From: an uncultured Parabacteroides sp.
Lineage (GTDB): Bacteria; Bacteroidota; Bacteroidia; Bacteroidales; Tannerellaceae
Assembly: GCF_905196875.1 (NCBI RefSeq)
Contig: NZ_CAJJWO010000026.1
Span: forward strand, 4,266 to 68,265
Reading direction: 5' to 3'
Length of the DNA: 64,000 nucleotides
Position numbers and translations under genes: made by a program. The first letter of the stretch is position 1, and every line of letters begins with the position of its first letter. This document shows, one piece after another, positions 25,097-33,112 of this stretch. The notes below the pieces were generated by a model. It saw only the letters and a program-made list of their open reading frames with translations. It did not search any database and was not told where the DNA came from.

Positions 25097-27388
25097 ATGA
25101 TGACGAATAATATGAACAGTTCTGAAGAAGAATACATTATAATAGAAGGTGCACACGAGAATAATCTGAAACATGTTTCACTGAATATCCCGAAGAAACA
25201 GATCAGTATTTTCACAGGAGTCTCCGGCTCCGGGAAATCGTCGTTGGTACTCGATACGATTGCCGCCAAATCACGAAGGGAACTGAACGAGACTTTCCCG
25301 AGTTTTGTCCAGCAGTATCTGCCCAAATACGGGCGTCCGCATGTGGATAAGATAGAACATCTGCCGGTAGCCATCGTGATCGACCAGCGAAAACCTGCAC
25401 CTAATGCACGTTCTACCGTCGGAACTTACACGGATATCTACTCTTTATTGAGGCTGTTGTTCTCACGTGTCGGGAAACCGTTTGTCGGCTACTCAGACAC
25501 ATTTTCTTTCAACCATCCGCAGGGCAGATGTACCCGGTGTGACGGGCTCGGCGAGATCAGAGAGCTGGATATACACAAGCTGGTCGATTTCAACAAATCG
25601 CTGAATGAAGACGGAGTGATCAATTATGTAGCATTCAAGCCCGGTGAATGGCGCTGGATACGTTATGCCAATACAGGACTGTTCGACCTCGACAAAAAAA
25701 TAAAAGATTACTCGCCGGAAGAGTTGGAACTATTCCTCTATTCTCCAAGTATCAAGTTGAAAAACGCGCCGGCAAACTGGCCCAAGACAGCCAAATATGA
25801 GGGGCTCGTTGTGCGTATGTACCGGAGTATTATCAATTCGGAGGAGGGTAAAGTTCACCAGAAACTGCTCGAACCGATGCTGACAATGGGGGTCTGTCCT
25901 GATTGCGGAGGGACACGTCTCAACCAGACCGTATTGTCATGCCGCATCAACGGGAAAAATATAGCCGAAGTCACCAGGATGGCCATCCCTGATATTATCG
26001 AATGGTTAAACACCATACAAGATCCTATCGCCTACGATATAAAACAATCCATCGGTGGACGGTTAGCGGCACTGCTGGAAATAGGATTGGGTTACCTGAC
26101 ACTCGACCGTAGCATGGGAACTCTCTCGGGCGGAGAAGCGCAACGGTGCAAAATTGCCAAATACATCAACTCGTCATTGTGCGACATGCTGTATATTCTG
26201 GACGAACCGAGCGTCGGACTACACAGCCACGATATTCATCTACTGAAAGCATCTGTTCGCAAACTGCGCGACCACGGCAACACCGTTCTTCTTGTCGAAC
26301 ATCACAAGGAGATGATACAAATTGCCGACCACATCGTCGACATGGGGCCCGGCTCGGGAATGGACGGCGGCAATATCCTGTACGAAGGGGATTACAAAGG
26401 TTTGCTGAAAAGCGGCACACAGACCGGAAAGATGATAGCCGAAAAAGTACCGTTAAAGCAGAATCTCCGGCAACCGTCAGGCTGGTTCACACTCGAACAT
26501 GCCAACGAACATAACCTGAAAGACCTGACCGTCAAACTTCCGATGGGAGTTCTGACCGTCATCGCCGGAGTTGCCGGGTCAGGAAAAAGCTCCCTGATGG
26601 AATGTTTCCGCAAAGCCTGTCCGGAAGAGGTTATCTATATCAGCCAGAAGAATATCGGTATTAGCCTGCGTTCGACGCCTGCCACCTATCTGGGCGTAGC
26701 GGACGATATCCGAAAGATTTTCGCACAAAAGAGTGGCGCCGGTTTAAGCACATTCTCTTTCAACGGGAAAGGCGGTTGCCCTGTCTGCGGAGGGAAAGGG
26801 GTAATCGTGTCGGATATGGCTTTTATGGATGCGATAGAAACGGTTTGTGAAGCATGTGGCGGTTTACGTTACTCGCCGGAAGCCTTGCAATATGAGGTAG
26901 AAGGTATCAATATAGCCGAAGCGATGGATTTAACCGTGCGGAAAGCATCACTCCGTTTTGCAGGGACGATTATTGAGAAGAAGTTGCTGCCACTCATGCA
27001 GGTCGGATTAGGGTATCTGCACCTCAATCAGTCGCTTTCTACCCTATCGGGTGGCGAGCTGCAACGCGTAAAGCTGGCTTCCCATCTCGACGACCGGGGT
27101 AAAATATATGTACTGGACGAACCGACCGACGGTCTGCATGTGAAAGATATCCGGCACATTATCGAATTGTTCGATTCCATGGTAGAGCAAGGCAATACGA
27201 TCTTCCTGGTAGAACACAACCTGGATGTACTGAAAGCAGCCGACTATGTGATCGAATTGGGCCCGGGAGGCGGACAAATGGGTGGCAAACTGATTTTTCA
27301 AGGAACACCACAGCAAATGCTCTCTTACCCATCTTCCATTACAGCAAATTATCTGAAAGCGGAATTGCCGGGAAACAGGAAATCTTAA
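25097..27388 (+). CDS. UvrA-like ABC ATPase, short paralogue (763 aa)
   Basis: Two ABC cassettes are present: Walker A GVSGSGKSSLVLDT (residues 39-52) and GVAGSGKSSLMEC, signatures LSGGEAQR and LSGGELQR, and D-loops ILDEPSVGLH and VLDEPTDGLH. Zinc-type CxxC pairs occur at CTRCDG, CPDCGG, CPVCGG and CEACGG. At 763 residues it is about 180 shorter than housekeeping UvrA. After the first Walker motif it goes quickly to the DNA-binding insert, so the UvrB-binding domain appears absent. Such paralogues (UvrA2/DrrC-like) are linked to DNA-binding drug tolerance, not standard repair. A near-consensus -7 word lies at 25065-25072. Confidence 0.85.
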   Translation: MMTNNMNSSEEEYIIIEGAHENNLKHVSLNIPKKQISIFTGVSGSGKSSLVLDTIAAKSRRELNETFPSFVQQYLPKYGRPHVDKIEHLPVAIVIDQRKPAPNARSTVGTYTDIYSLLRLLFSRVGKPFVGYSDTFSFNHPQGRCTRCDGLGEIRELDIHKLVDFNKSLNEDGVINYVAFKPGEWRWIRYANTGLFDLDKKIKDYSPEELELFLYSPSIKLKNAPANWPKTAKYEGLVVRMYRSIINSEEGKVHQKLLEPMLTMGVCPDCGGTRLNQTVLSCRINGKNIAEVTRMAIPDIIEWLNTIQDPIAYDIKQSIGGRLAALLEIGLGYLTLDRSMGTLSGGEAQRCKIAKYINSSLCDMLYILDEPSVGLHSHDIHLLKASVRKLRDHGNTVLLVEHHKEMIQIADHIVDMGPGSGMDGGNILYEGDYKGLLKSGTQTGKMIAEKVPLKQNLRQPSGWFTLEHANEHNLKDLTVKLPMGVLTVIAGVAGSGKSSLMECFRKACPEEVIYISQKNIGISLRSTPATYLGVADDIRKIFAQKSGAGLSTFSFNGKGGCPVCGGKGVIVSDMAFMDAIETVCEACGGLRYSPEALQYEVEGINIAEAMDLTVRKASLRFAGTIIEKKLLPLMQVGLGYLHLNQSLSTLSGGELQRVKLASHLDDRGKIYVLDEPTDGLHVKDIRHIIELFDSMVEQGNTIFLVEHNLDVLKAADYVIELGPGGGQMGGKLIFQGTPQQMLSYPSSITANYLKAELPGNRKS

Positions 27389-27461
27389 TCAAGATTTAAT
27401 AGCCTGTTCTTCCTTTTTCCCGGCAGATTTTAATACCTTTGAAGCCACATAAAAATAAAAG

Positions 27462-28643
27462 TTGGAAATGATACAAAAAGAACTGATCGACGACCTGCAA
27501 CTTAAATGGGGTCGTATACAACAGGCAATGCAAGTATTGAATGCAGACGCCTGCCTGCTAAGTGTAGATGTAAACCTGTATTATACAACCGGAAGGATTT
27601 TCAGCGGATATTTCTATCTGCCCGCAGAAGGAGCTCCCTGGTTTTTCGTTAAACGCCCGAACGGATTGAACGACGATCACATCGAATATATCCGCAAGCC
27701 GGAACAAATGGCCGAGATATTTGCCGCCCGTGGCATCAAGATGCCGGAAAAGTTGCTGCTGGAAGCCGATGAGCTGACATACAACGACTATATCCGCCTG
27801 CAATCCATATTCAACCCGAAAGAAACAGGCAATGCGACCACCCTGATGAGAACCCTTCGCGAGATCAAAACGCCGTGGGAAATCTCGCAGTTCCGCATCT
27901 CTGCCGAAAAGCACGCCAAGACATACTCGGAAGTTGCCGAATGTTTCCGTCCGGGAATGACCGATCTTGAATTTCAATATGAAATAGAAAGACGTATGCG
28001 CCAGAACGGTTCGATCGGAATCTTCCGCGCTTTCGGAGCCAATATGGATATCTTTATGGGAAGTATCCTCGCCGGCGAAAATGCCGAAGCCCCCTCTCCT
28101 TTCGACTTTGCCCTCGGCGGCAGCGGAATGGACGCCTCCTGTCCGCTCGGAGCCAACGGCACGATCCTGAAAGACGGAACAGCCATCATGGTGGATATGG
28201 CAGGTAATTATACGCCGTATATGACCGACATGACCCGCGTATTCTCGGTCGGTAAACTGACAGAACAAGCCTATCGTGCGCATCAGACCTCATTAACGAT
28301 ACAAAGCGAAATAGAAAACATGGCTCATCCGGGTGTCGTTTGTTCGGAGCTGTACAACATTGCCGCAAATATTGCAGAGAAAGAAGGATTTGCCGGAAAC
28401 TTTATGGGGACCAAACAGCAAGCCAAATTCGTCGGACATGGTATCGGCATCCAGATCAACGAGCTTCCGGTACTGACACCCCGCTCCAAAGAAGAACTGC
28501 AACCGAATATGGTATTTGCCCTCGAGCCTAAATTCGTTATTCCGGGCGTTGGAGCCGTCGGCATCGAGAACAGCTTCCTGGTTACGGAAACCGGTATCGA
28601 AAAGCTAACTCATTTCGAAGAAGAGATCATACAATTACATTAA
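27462..28643 (+). CDS. M24 family metallopeptidase, Xaa-Pro dipeptidase-like (393 aa)
   Basis: A creatinase N-domain (about 1-150) precedes a pita-bread catalytic domain. Metal ligands are all visible: Asp in MVDMAGNYTPY, Asp in TDMTRVF, His in FVGHGIGIQ, Glu in ALEPKFVIP and Glu in GIENSFLV. This predicts a cytosolic aminopeptidase P/prolidase-type enzyme acting at X-Pro bonds. A promoter word TACCTTTG lies at 27434-27441. The alkaline phosphatase gene follows after 19 bp and may share its transcript. Confidence 0.88.
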   Translation: MEMIQKELIDDLQLKWGRIQQAMQVLNADACLLSVDVNLYYTTGRIFSGYFYLPAEGAPWFFVKRPNGLNDDHIEYIRKPEQMAEIFAARGIKMPEKLLLEADELTYNDYIRLQSIFNPKETGNATTLMRTLREIKTPWEISQFRISAEKHAKTYSEVAECFRPGMTDLEFQYEIERRMRQNGSIGIFRAFGANMDIFMGSILAGENAEAPSPFDFALGGSGMDASCPLGANGTILKDGTAIMVDMAGNYTPYMTDMTRVFSVGKLTEQAYRAHQTSLTIQSEIENMAHPGVVCSELYNIAANIAEKEGFAGNFMGTKQQAKFVGHGIGIQINELPVLTPRSKEELQPNMVFALEPKFVIPGVGAVGIENSFLVTETGIEKLTHFEEEIIQLH

Positions 28644-28662
28644 TTAATAAACATACAAGCAC

Positions 28663-30357
28663 ATGAAAAAGACGATTACTTTTCTGCTTCTACTGGCAAT
28701 CATCATTATGCCGGCAAAAGCTGCGGATGTGGAAAACGTAAAACCGGTCAAGAACATCATCCTACTGATACCGGACGGCACTTCACTGGCTACCGTTTCT
28801 ATGGCACGCTGGTTGCAATGGTACACCAATCCTGACAAACCCAACCTGAATCTGGACCCGTATCTGTGTGGTACTGTACGTACGCACTCCTCGAATGCTC
28901 CGATCGGTGACTCTGCTCCGACTACCTCCTGTTACATGACAGGCTACCCGAGCCGCACAGGTTACGTATCGACCTATCCTGAGAATGACGGCGACAATGA
29001 TATTTACCCGACCGATCCGGCACGCGCTTTCCAACCGCTAACAACTGTATTGGAAGCCGCTAAAATAACACAGGGCAAATCGACCGGTCTTGTTTTCACC
29101 TGCGAATTTCCACACGCTACTCCGGCAGACTGTTCTGCTCACAGCTACAACCGTGGTAAATACGAATGGATCGCTCCGCAGATGGCTCATAACGATCTGA
29201 ACGTAGTGATCGGCGGCGGTGCTTCCCTCCTTCCGGAAGAAAGTGAAGCCTATCTGAAAGGTAACGGATACGGTGTATTCAAAAACGACATCAACGGCAT
29301 GCGCAACTATAACGGCAACAATATGTGGGCTTTGTTCGCAGACCGCGAAATGGCTTACGACCTCGACCGTGACCCGGCTCAGCAGCCTTCACTGGAAGAA
29401 ATGACCCGTATCGCAATCAAAAAGCTGTCCAAAAATCCGGAAGGTTTCTTCCTGATGGTAGAAGGTAGCAAAGTAGACTGGGCCGCTCACGCAAACGACC
29501 CTGTCGGCATGGCTACAGATATGTTGGCTTACGACCGTGCCTGCGGTGCTGCACTCGAGTTTGCCCGCCAGAACGGTGAAACTGCCGTTATCATGGTTCC
29601 CGACCACGGAAACAGCGGTATCAGCATCGGCCGTGCGGATTGTAAAGGATACGATAAACTGACAAAAGACCAGTTGTTCCACCAGTTCTCCCTCTATAAG
29701 CTGACTGCCGAAGGTTTCGCCCAAAAGGTGAACAGCGAGCCCAACTCCGAAGTACAGAACATTTTCCGTGAATATGCAGGTTTCGAACTGAGCCCGGAAG
29801 AGCTGGACGCATTGAACCATTGTAAAGACTATAAGAACAGCCCGATCCCCGAAAGCGAACGTACGGCCGAAGGCAAAGGTTCCCTGTACAGCGGTTCGCT
29901 GACCTCTTTCATGTCTAAGCTGCTGACTTCAAAAACCTGCTTCGGATTTACAACCGGCGGACACACCGGCGAAGATGTATTCCTGGCTGCTTACCATCCG
30001 GATCAGGCCAGCTTACCGATCGGTATGCATACCAACATCGAACTGAACGCTTATCTGTGTGCTCTTTTCGGTATGAACCGGGATAAACTGGACGAACTGA
30101 CTGCCGAAAATTTCGCTCCTCATACAGAAGTATTCGAAGGTTATAACTGCGAGATCATTCCGGCAAAAGATGAGAAAGGCTCTCCCTCGCTGATTGTGAA
30201 AAACAAGAAGAAACAGATCAACATCACTCCGTTCAGCAATATCGTAACCATCGGTAAAAAAGGACAGGAGGAAGTCCGGCTCAATTCGGTCGTTGTCTAC
30301 GTCGATAAGAACAACACATTCTACCTTCCGACGAAGCTGGCAGAATATCTTAAATAA
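28663..30357 (+). CDS. Exported alkaline phosphatase (564 aa)
   Basis: A Sec signal peptide ends MPAKAADV. The PhoA-type active site is present: Asp in LLIPDGTS, nucleophile Ser in IGDSAPTTS, the metal-binding stretch VEGSKVDWAAHANDP, DHGNSG and the late His in GGHTGEDVFLAAYHP. It should be a periplasmic phosphomonoesterase that frees phosphate from organic esters. No Pho-box-like regulator is encoded nearby. The start is 19 bp after the M24 peptidase stop, and a terminator follows the gene. Confidence 0.92.
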   Translation: MKKTITFLLLLAIIIMPAKAADVENVKPVKNIILLIPDGTSLATVSMARWLQWYTNPDKPNLNLDPYLCGTVRTHSSNAPIGDSAPTTSCYMTGYPSRTGYVSTYPENDGDNDIYPTDPARAFQPLTTVLEAAKITQGKSTGLVFTCEFPHATPADCSAHSYNRGKYEWIAPQMAHNDLNVVIGGGASLLPEESEAYLKGNGYGVFKNDINGMRNYNGNNMWALFADREMAYDLDRDPAQQPSLEEMTRIAIKKLSKNPEGFFLMVEGSKVDWAAHANDPVGMATDMLAYDRACGAALEFARQNGETAVIMVPDHGNSGISIGRADCKGYDKLTKDQLFHQFSLYKLTAEGFAQKVNSEPNSEVQNIFREYAGFELSPEELDALNHCKDYKNSPIPESERTAEGKGSLYSGSLTSFMSKLLTSKTCFGFTTGGHTGEDVFLAAYHPDQASLPIGMHTNIELNAYLCALFGMNRDKLDELTAENFAPHTEVFEGYNCEIIPAKDEKGSPSLIVKNKKKQINITPFSNIVTIGKKGQEEVRLNSVVVYVDKNNTFYLPTKLAEYLK

Positions 30358-30361
30358 ATAC

Positions 30362-30392
30362 AAGCGGAGGCTATTCAGTCTCCGCTTTTTTT
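30362..30392 (+). terminator. Terminator after the alkaline phosphatase gene
   Basis: AAGCGGAG and CTCCGCTT pair around a 10-nt loop followed by a T-run to 30392. The pyrB -7 word TACTTTTG (30394-30401) begins two bases later, so the end of one unit and the start of the next overlap. Confidence 0.88.
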
Positions 30393-30424
30393 ATACTTTT
30401 GCATAAAAGAAGATTATACACAAA

Positions 30425-31339
30425 ATGAAAAGTAAAAGTTTAGTTTCTATCGATCAATGTACCAAAGAGGACATTCTTCGTATTCTGGATAACGCCAGGA
30501 AGTTTGAGGAGAACCCGAACCGAAAGCTACTGGAAGGTAAAGTGGCGGCTACCCTGTTTTTTGAACCTTCTACCCGCACGCGATTAAGCTTTGAAACAGC
30601 TGTCAACCGCCTGGGCGGACGGGTTGTCGGATTTCAGGATGCTTCGACCACAAGCTCTTCAAAAGGCGAAACGCTGAAAGATACGATCCTGATGGTAAGC
30701 AACTATGTAGACCTCATCATCATGAGACATCATCTGGAAGGTGCTGCCCGCTACGCATCGGAAGTAACAGATATTCCAATCATCAACGCAGGAGACGGAG
30801 CCAATCAGCATCCCTCGCAGACGATGCTCGATCTCTATTCGATCCAAAAGACACAAGGAAAACTGACCGACCTGAATATCACAATGGTGGGCGACTTGAA
30901 ATACGGCCGTACGGTACACTCGCTGATCGTCGGCATGTCGCACTTCAATCCTACTTTTCATTTCGTGGCGCCGGACGAGCTTCGCATGCCGGACGAATAC
31001 AAGAACTTCTGCGACGAACACGGTATCAAATATTACGAACATACCACTTTCGATGAAGAAGTAATCAACAATACAGATATTCTCTATATGACACGCGTAC
31101 AGCGCGAACGCTTCACCGACCTGGAAGAATACGAACGGGTTAAGAATGTATATATCCTGCGTAACAAGATGCTGGAAAATAGCCGTGAAAACCTTCGCAT
31201 ACTTCACCCGCTACCCCGCGTCAACGAGATCGCCTATGATGTAGACGATAATCCGAAGGCCTACTATATCCAGCAGGCACGCAACGGACTGTTTGCCCGC
31301 CAGGCCATTATTTGTGAAGTTTTAGGTATCAATATTTAA
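30425..31339 (+). CDS. pyrB: Aspartate carbamoyltransferase catalytic chain
   Basis: 304 residues, the usual length. The carbamoyl-phosphate site FEPSTRTRLSFETA is at about 48-61, with HHLEGA, GDGANQHPSQTMLDLYS and the late LHPLPRVNEI. It makes carbamoyl-aspartate in de novo pyrimidine synthesis and forms the classical holoenzyme with PyrI, encoded 14 bp downstream. The promoter word TACTTTTG is at 30394-30401 and gives a short leader with no attenuator visible. Confidence 0.97.
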   Translation: MKSKSLVSIDQCTKEDILRILDNARKFEENPNRKLLEGKVAATLFFEPSTRTRLSFETAVNRLGGRVVGFQDASTTSSSKGETLKDTILMVSNYVDLIIMRHHLEGAARYASEVTDIPIINAGDGANQHPSQTMLDLYSIQKTQGKLTDLNITMVGDLKYGRTVHSLIVGMSHFNPTFHFVAPDELRMPDEYKNFCDEHGIKYYEHTTFDEEVINNTDILYMTRVQRERFTDLEEYERVKNVYILRNKMLENSRENLRILHPLPRVNEIAYDVDDNPKAYYIQQARNGLFARQAIICEVLGINI

Positions 31340-31353
31340 TTCTGATAATCATT

Positions 31354-31818
31354 ATGTCAGTAGAAAAGAAAAGAGAATTGCAGGTAGCCGCTTTAGAGAA
31401 CGGAACTGCTATCGACCATATCCCCCCCAGCCAGTTATTTAAAGTAGCCAAGTTGCTGGGCCTTGAAAATATGGATAACACAATCACGATCGGAAACAAT
31501 TTCCACAGCAATAAAATGGGTTGCAAAGGTGTAATCAAGATCTCTGATAAATTCTTTGAGGAAGACGAGATTAACCGTATCGCCCTGATCGCTCCAAAAG
31601 TGATCCTGAACATTATCCGTGATTACGAGGTTGTAGAAAAGAAAACGGTCACTTTGCCGGACGAACTGGTTGGTCTGGTAAAATGCAATAATCCGAAATG
31701 TATCACCAATAACGAACCGATGCCAAGTCGCTTCGAGGTGATAGATAAGGAAAAAGGCACGATCAAATGTCATTATTGCGAACGTAAGATCAATAAAGAA
31801 GATATCATTATTAAATAA
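31354..31818 (+). CDS. pyrI: Aspartate carbamoyltransferase regulatory chain
   Basis: 154 residues. An N-terminal nucleotide-binding domain (ALENGTAIDHIPPSQLFKVAKLLGL) is followed by a C-terminal zinc domain with four Cys (CNNPKC and CHYCER) that contacts PyrB. It confers allosteric control by ATP and CTP/UTP. It is translated from the pyrB transcript. Confidence 0.96.
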   Translation: MSVEKKRELQVAALENGTAIDHIPPSQLFKVAKLLGLENMDNTITIGNNFHSNKMGCKGVIKISDKFFEEDEINRIALIAPKVILNIIRDYEVVEKKTVTLPDELVGLVKCNNPKCITNNEPMPSRFEVIDKEKGTIKCHYCERKINKEDIIIK

Positions 31819-31823
31819 ATAAT

Positions 31824-32390
31824 ATGAAGCAGAACTGGAAGCCCGGTACCATGATCTATCCATTGCCAGCAGTAATGGTTAGTTGTGGTAGCGAACCTTC
31901 AGAATACAATATCATTACTGTGGCGTGGGTTGGTACGATTTGTACCAATCCACCCATGTGTTATATATCCGTACGTCCCGAACGTCATTCCTATCCTGTT
32001 CTGAAAAAGAATATGGAATTTGTTATCAACCTGACCACACGCGAACTGGCTTATGCCACCGACTGGTGCGGTGTGAACTCGGGAAAAGACCATCATAAAT
32101 TTGAGGAAATGGGACTTACGCCTGGTAAAGCGACCCGGGTCGATTGTCCTACCATAGAAGAAGCTCCTCTCTGTATCGAATGCCGGGTAAAAGAAGTAAT
32201 TGCCCTGGGCAGTCACGATATGTTTATCGCCGACGTACTGAATGTACAGGCAGACGACCGGTATCTGGACCCGCAAACAGGAGCATTCGACATGCAACGT
32301 GCCGACCTGTTGGCTTACTCGCATGGAAAATATTACGGACTGGGAGACTTTGTCGGTAAGTTCGGCTGGTCGGTGAAAAAGAAAAAATAA
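31824..32390 (+). CDS. Flavin reductase family protein (188 aa)
   Basis: Split-barrel FMN-binding fold: PGTMIYPLPAVMVSCG, VAWVGTICTNPPMCYISVRPERHSYP and the central NLTTRELAYATDWCGVNSG are typical of the flavin-reductase/FMN-binding family related to FlaRed. It likely uses NAD(P)H to reduce flavin, or FMN for an unknown partner. Only 5 bp separate it from pyrI and from the following barrel gene, so it belongs to the pyrBI transcript; the link with pyrimidine synthesis is by position only. Confidence 0.87.
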   Translation: MKQNWKPGTMIYPLPAVMVSCGSEPSEYNIITVAWVGTICTNPPMCYISVRPERHSYPVLKKNMEFVINLTTRELAYATDWCGVNSGKDHHKFEEMGLTPGKATRVDCPTIEEAPLCIECRVKEVIALGSHDMFIADVLNVQADDRYLDPQTGAFDMQRADLLAYSHGKYYGLGDFVGKFGWSVKKKK

Positions 32391-32395
32391 GTATT

Positions 32396-33112
32396 ATGAA
32401 AAAGATCTTCCTTCTGTTGTTTATGTCTTTTGCCGGTATCTCCGTCCAGGCACAAAAGTTTATCCAGATCGAGGATAAAGCTTTCAATTTCGGAGCTAAA
32501 GTCGGTGTCAACTCAACTTTCCCGATCGTGAACTCGCTCAGGATCGATGATGTCGAAGCCGAGAACATCCGGTTGCAATACAAGGTTGGTTACCAGGCTT
32601 CTATCTTTTGCAGGATCAACATCGATCGTTTTTTTATTCAGCCTGATCTGTCCTGGTATCGGACAGAAGGCGATATCTTTTTCTCACTACCGGAAACAGA
32701 AAGTGCCGGAACCATGGCAGGCAAAAATTCCGGAAACGACCAGCTTAAACTTAAGTCTACCTCTTTGGAACTTCCGGTCATGATCGGATATTATCTGGTG
32801 AAAGAGGGTCCGTATGCTCTCAGTATGATGGTCGGACCTAAATTGAAATACAATTATAAGTTACGCTACACGACCCATTTCTCCGAACTTACCAATGAAT
32901 ATATCAATGACAATACACCTTTCGGTATAGGTATTGCCGCCGGGCTGGGCGTAAGCATCTGGCGTCTGTTCTTTGAGTTTACCTACGAGTTCGGAATCAA
33001 CCAGATCGAATCCGATTTCAAAGACCGATCATCACAATTGCCTGTCGAACGAAATATTTCGATCGACAAGCGTACCAATATGATGAGTTTCTCACTGGGA
33101 TTTCTTTTCTGA
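32396..33112 (+). CDS. Outer-membrane beta-barrel protein, PorT-like (238 aa)
   Basis: A Sec signal peptide (ending VQAQ) is followed by alternating amphipathic strands (FGAKVGVNSTFP, FIQPDLSWY, LELPVMIGYYLV, KLKYNYKLRY) and a C-terminal strand ending SFSLGFLF, a proper aromatic barrel terminus. It fits the small 'outer membrane beta-barrel/PorT' family. It ends one base before the stop codon of the convergent nuclease gene, leaving no room for a terminator. Confidence 0.85.
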   Translation: MKKIFLLLFMSFAGISVQAQKFIQIEDKAFNFGAKVGVNSTFPIVNSLRIDDVEAENIRLQYKVGYQASIFCRINIDRFFIQPDLSWYRTEGDIFFSLPETESAGTMAGKNSGNDQLKLKSTSLELPVMIGYYLVKEGPYALSMMVGPKLKYNYKLRYTTHFSELTNEYINDNTPFGIGIAAGLGVSIWRLFFEFTYEFGINQIESDFKDRSSQLPVERNISIDKRTNMMSFSLGFLF

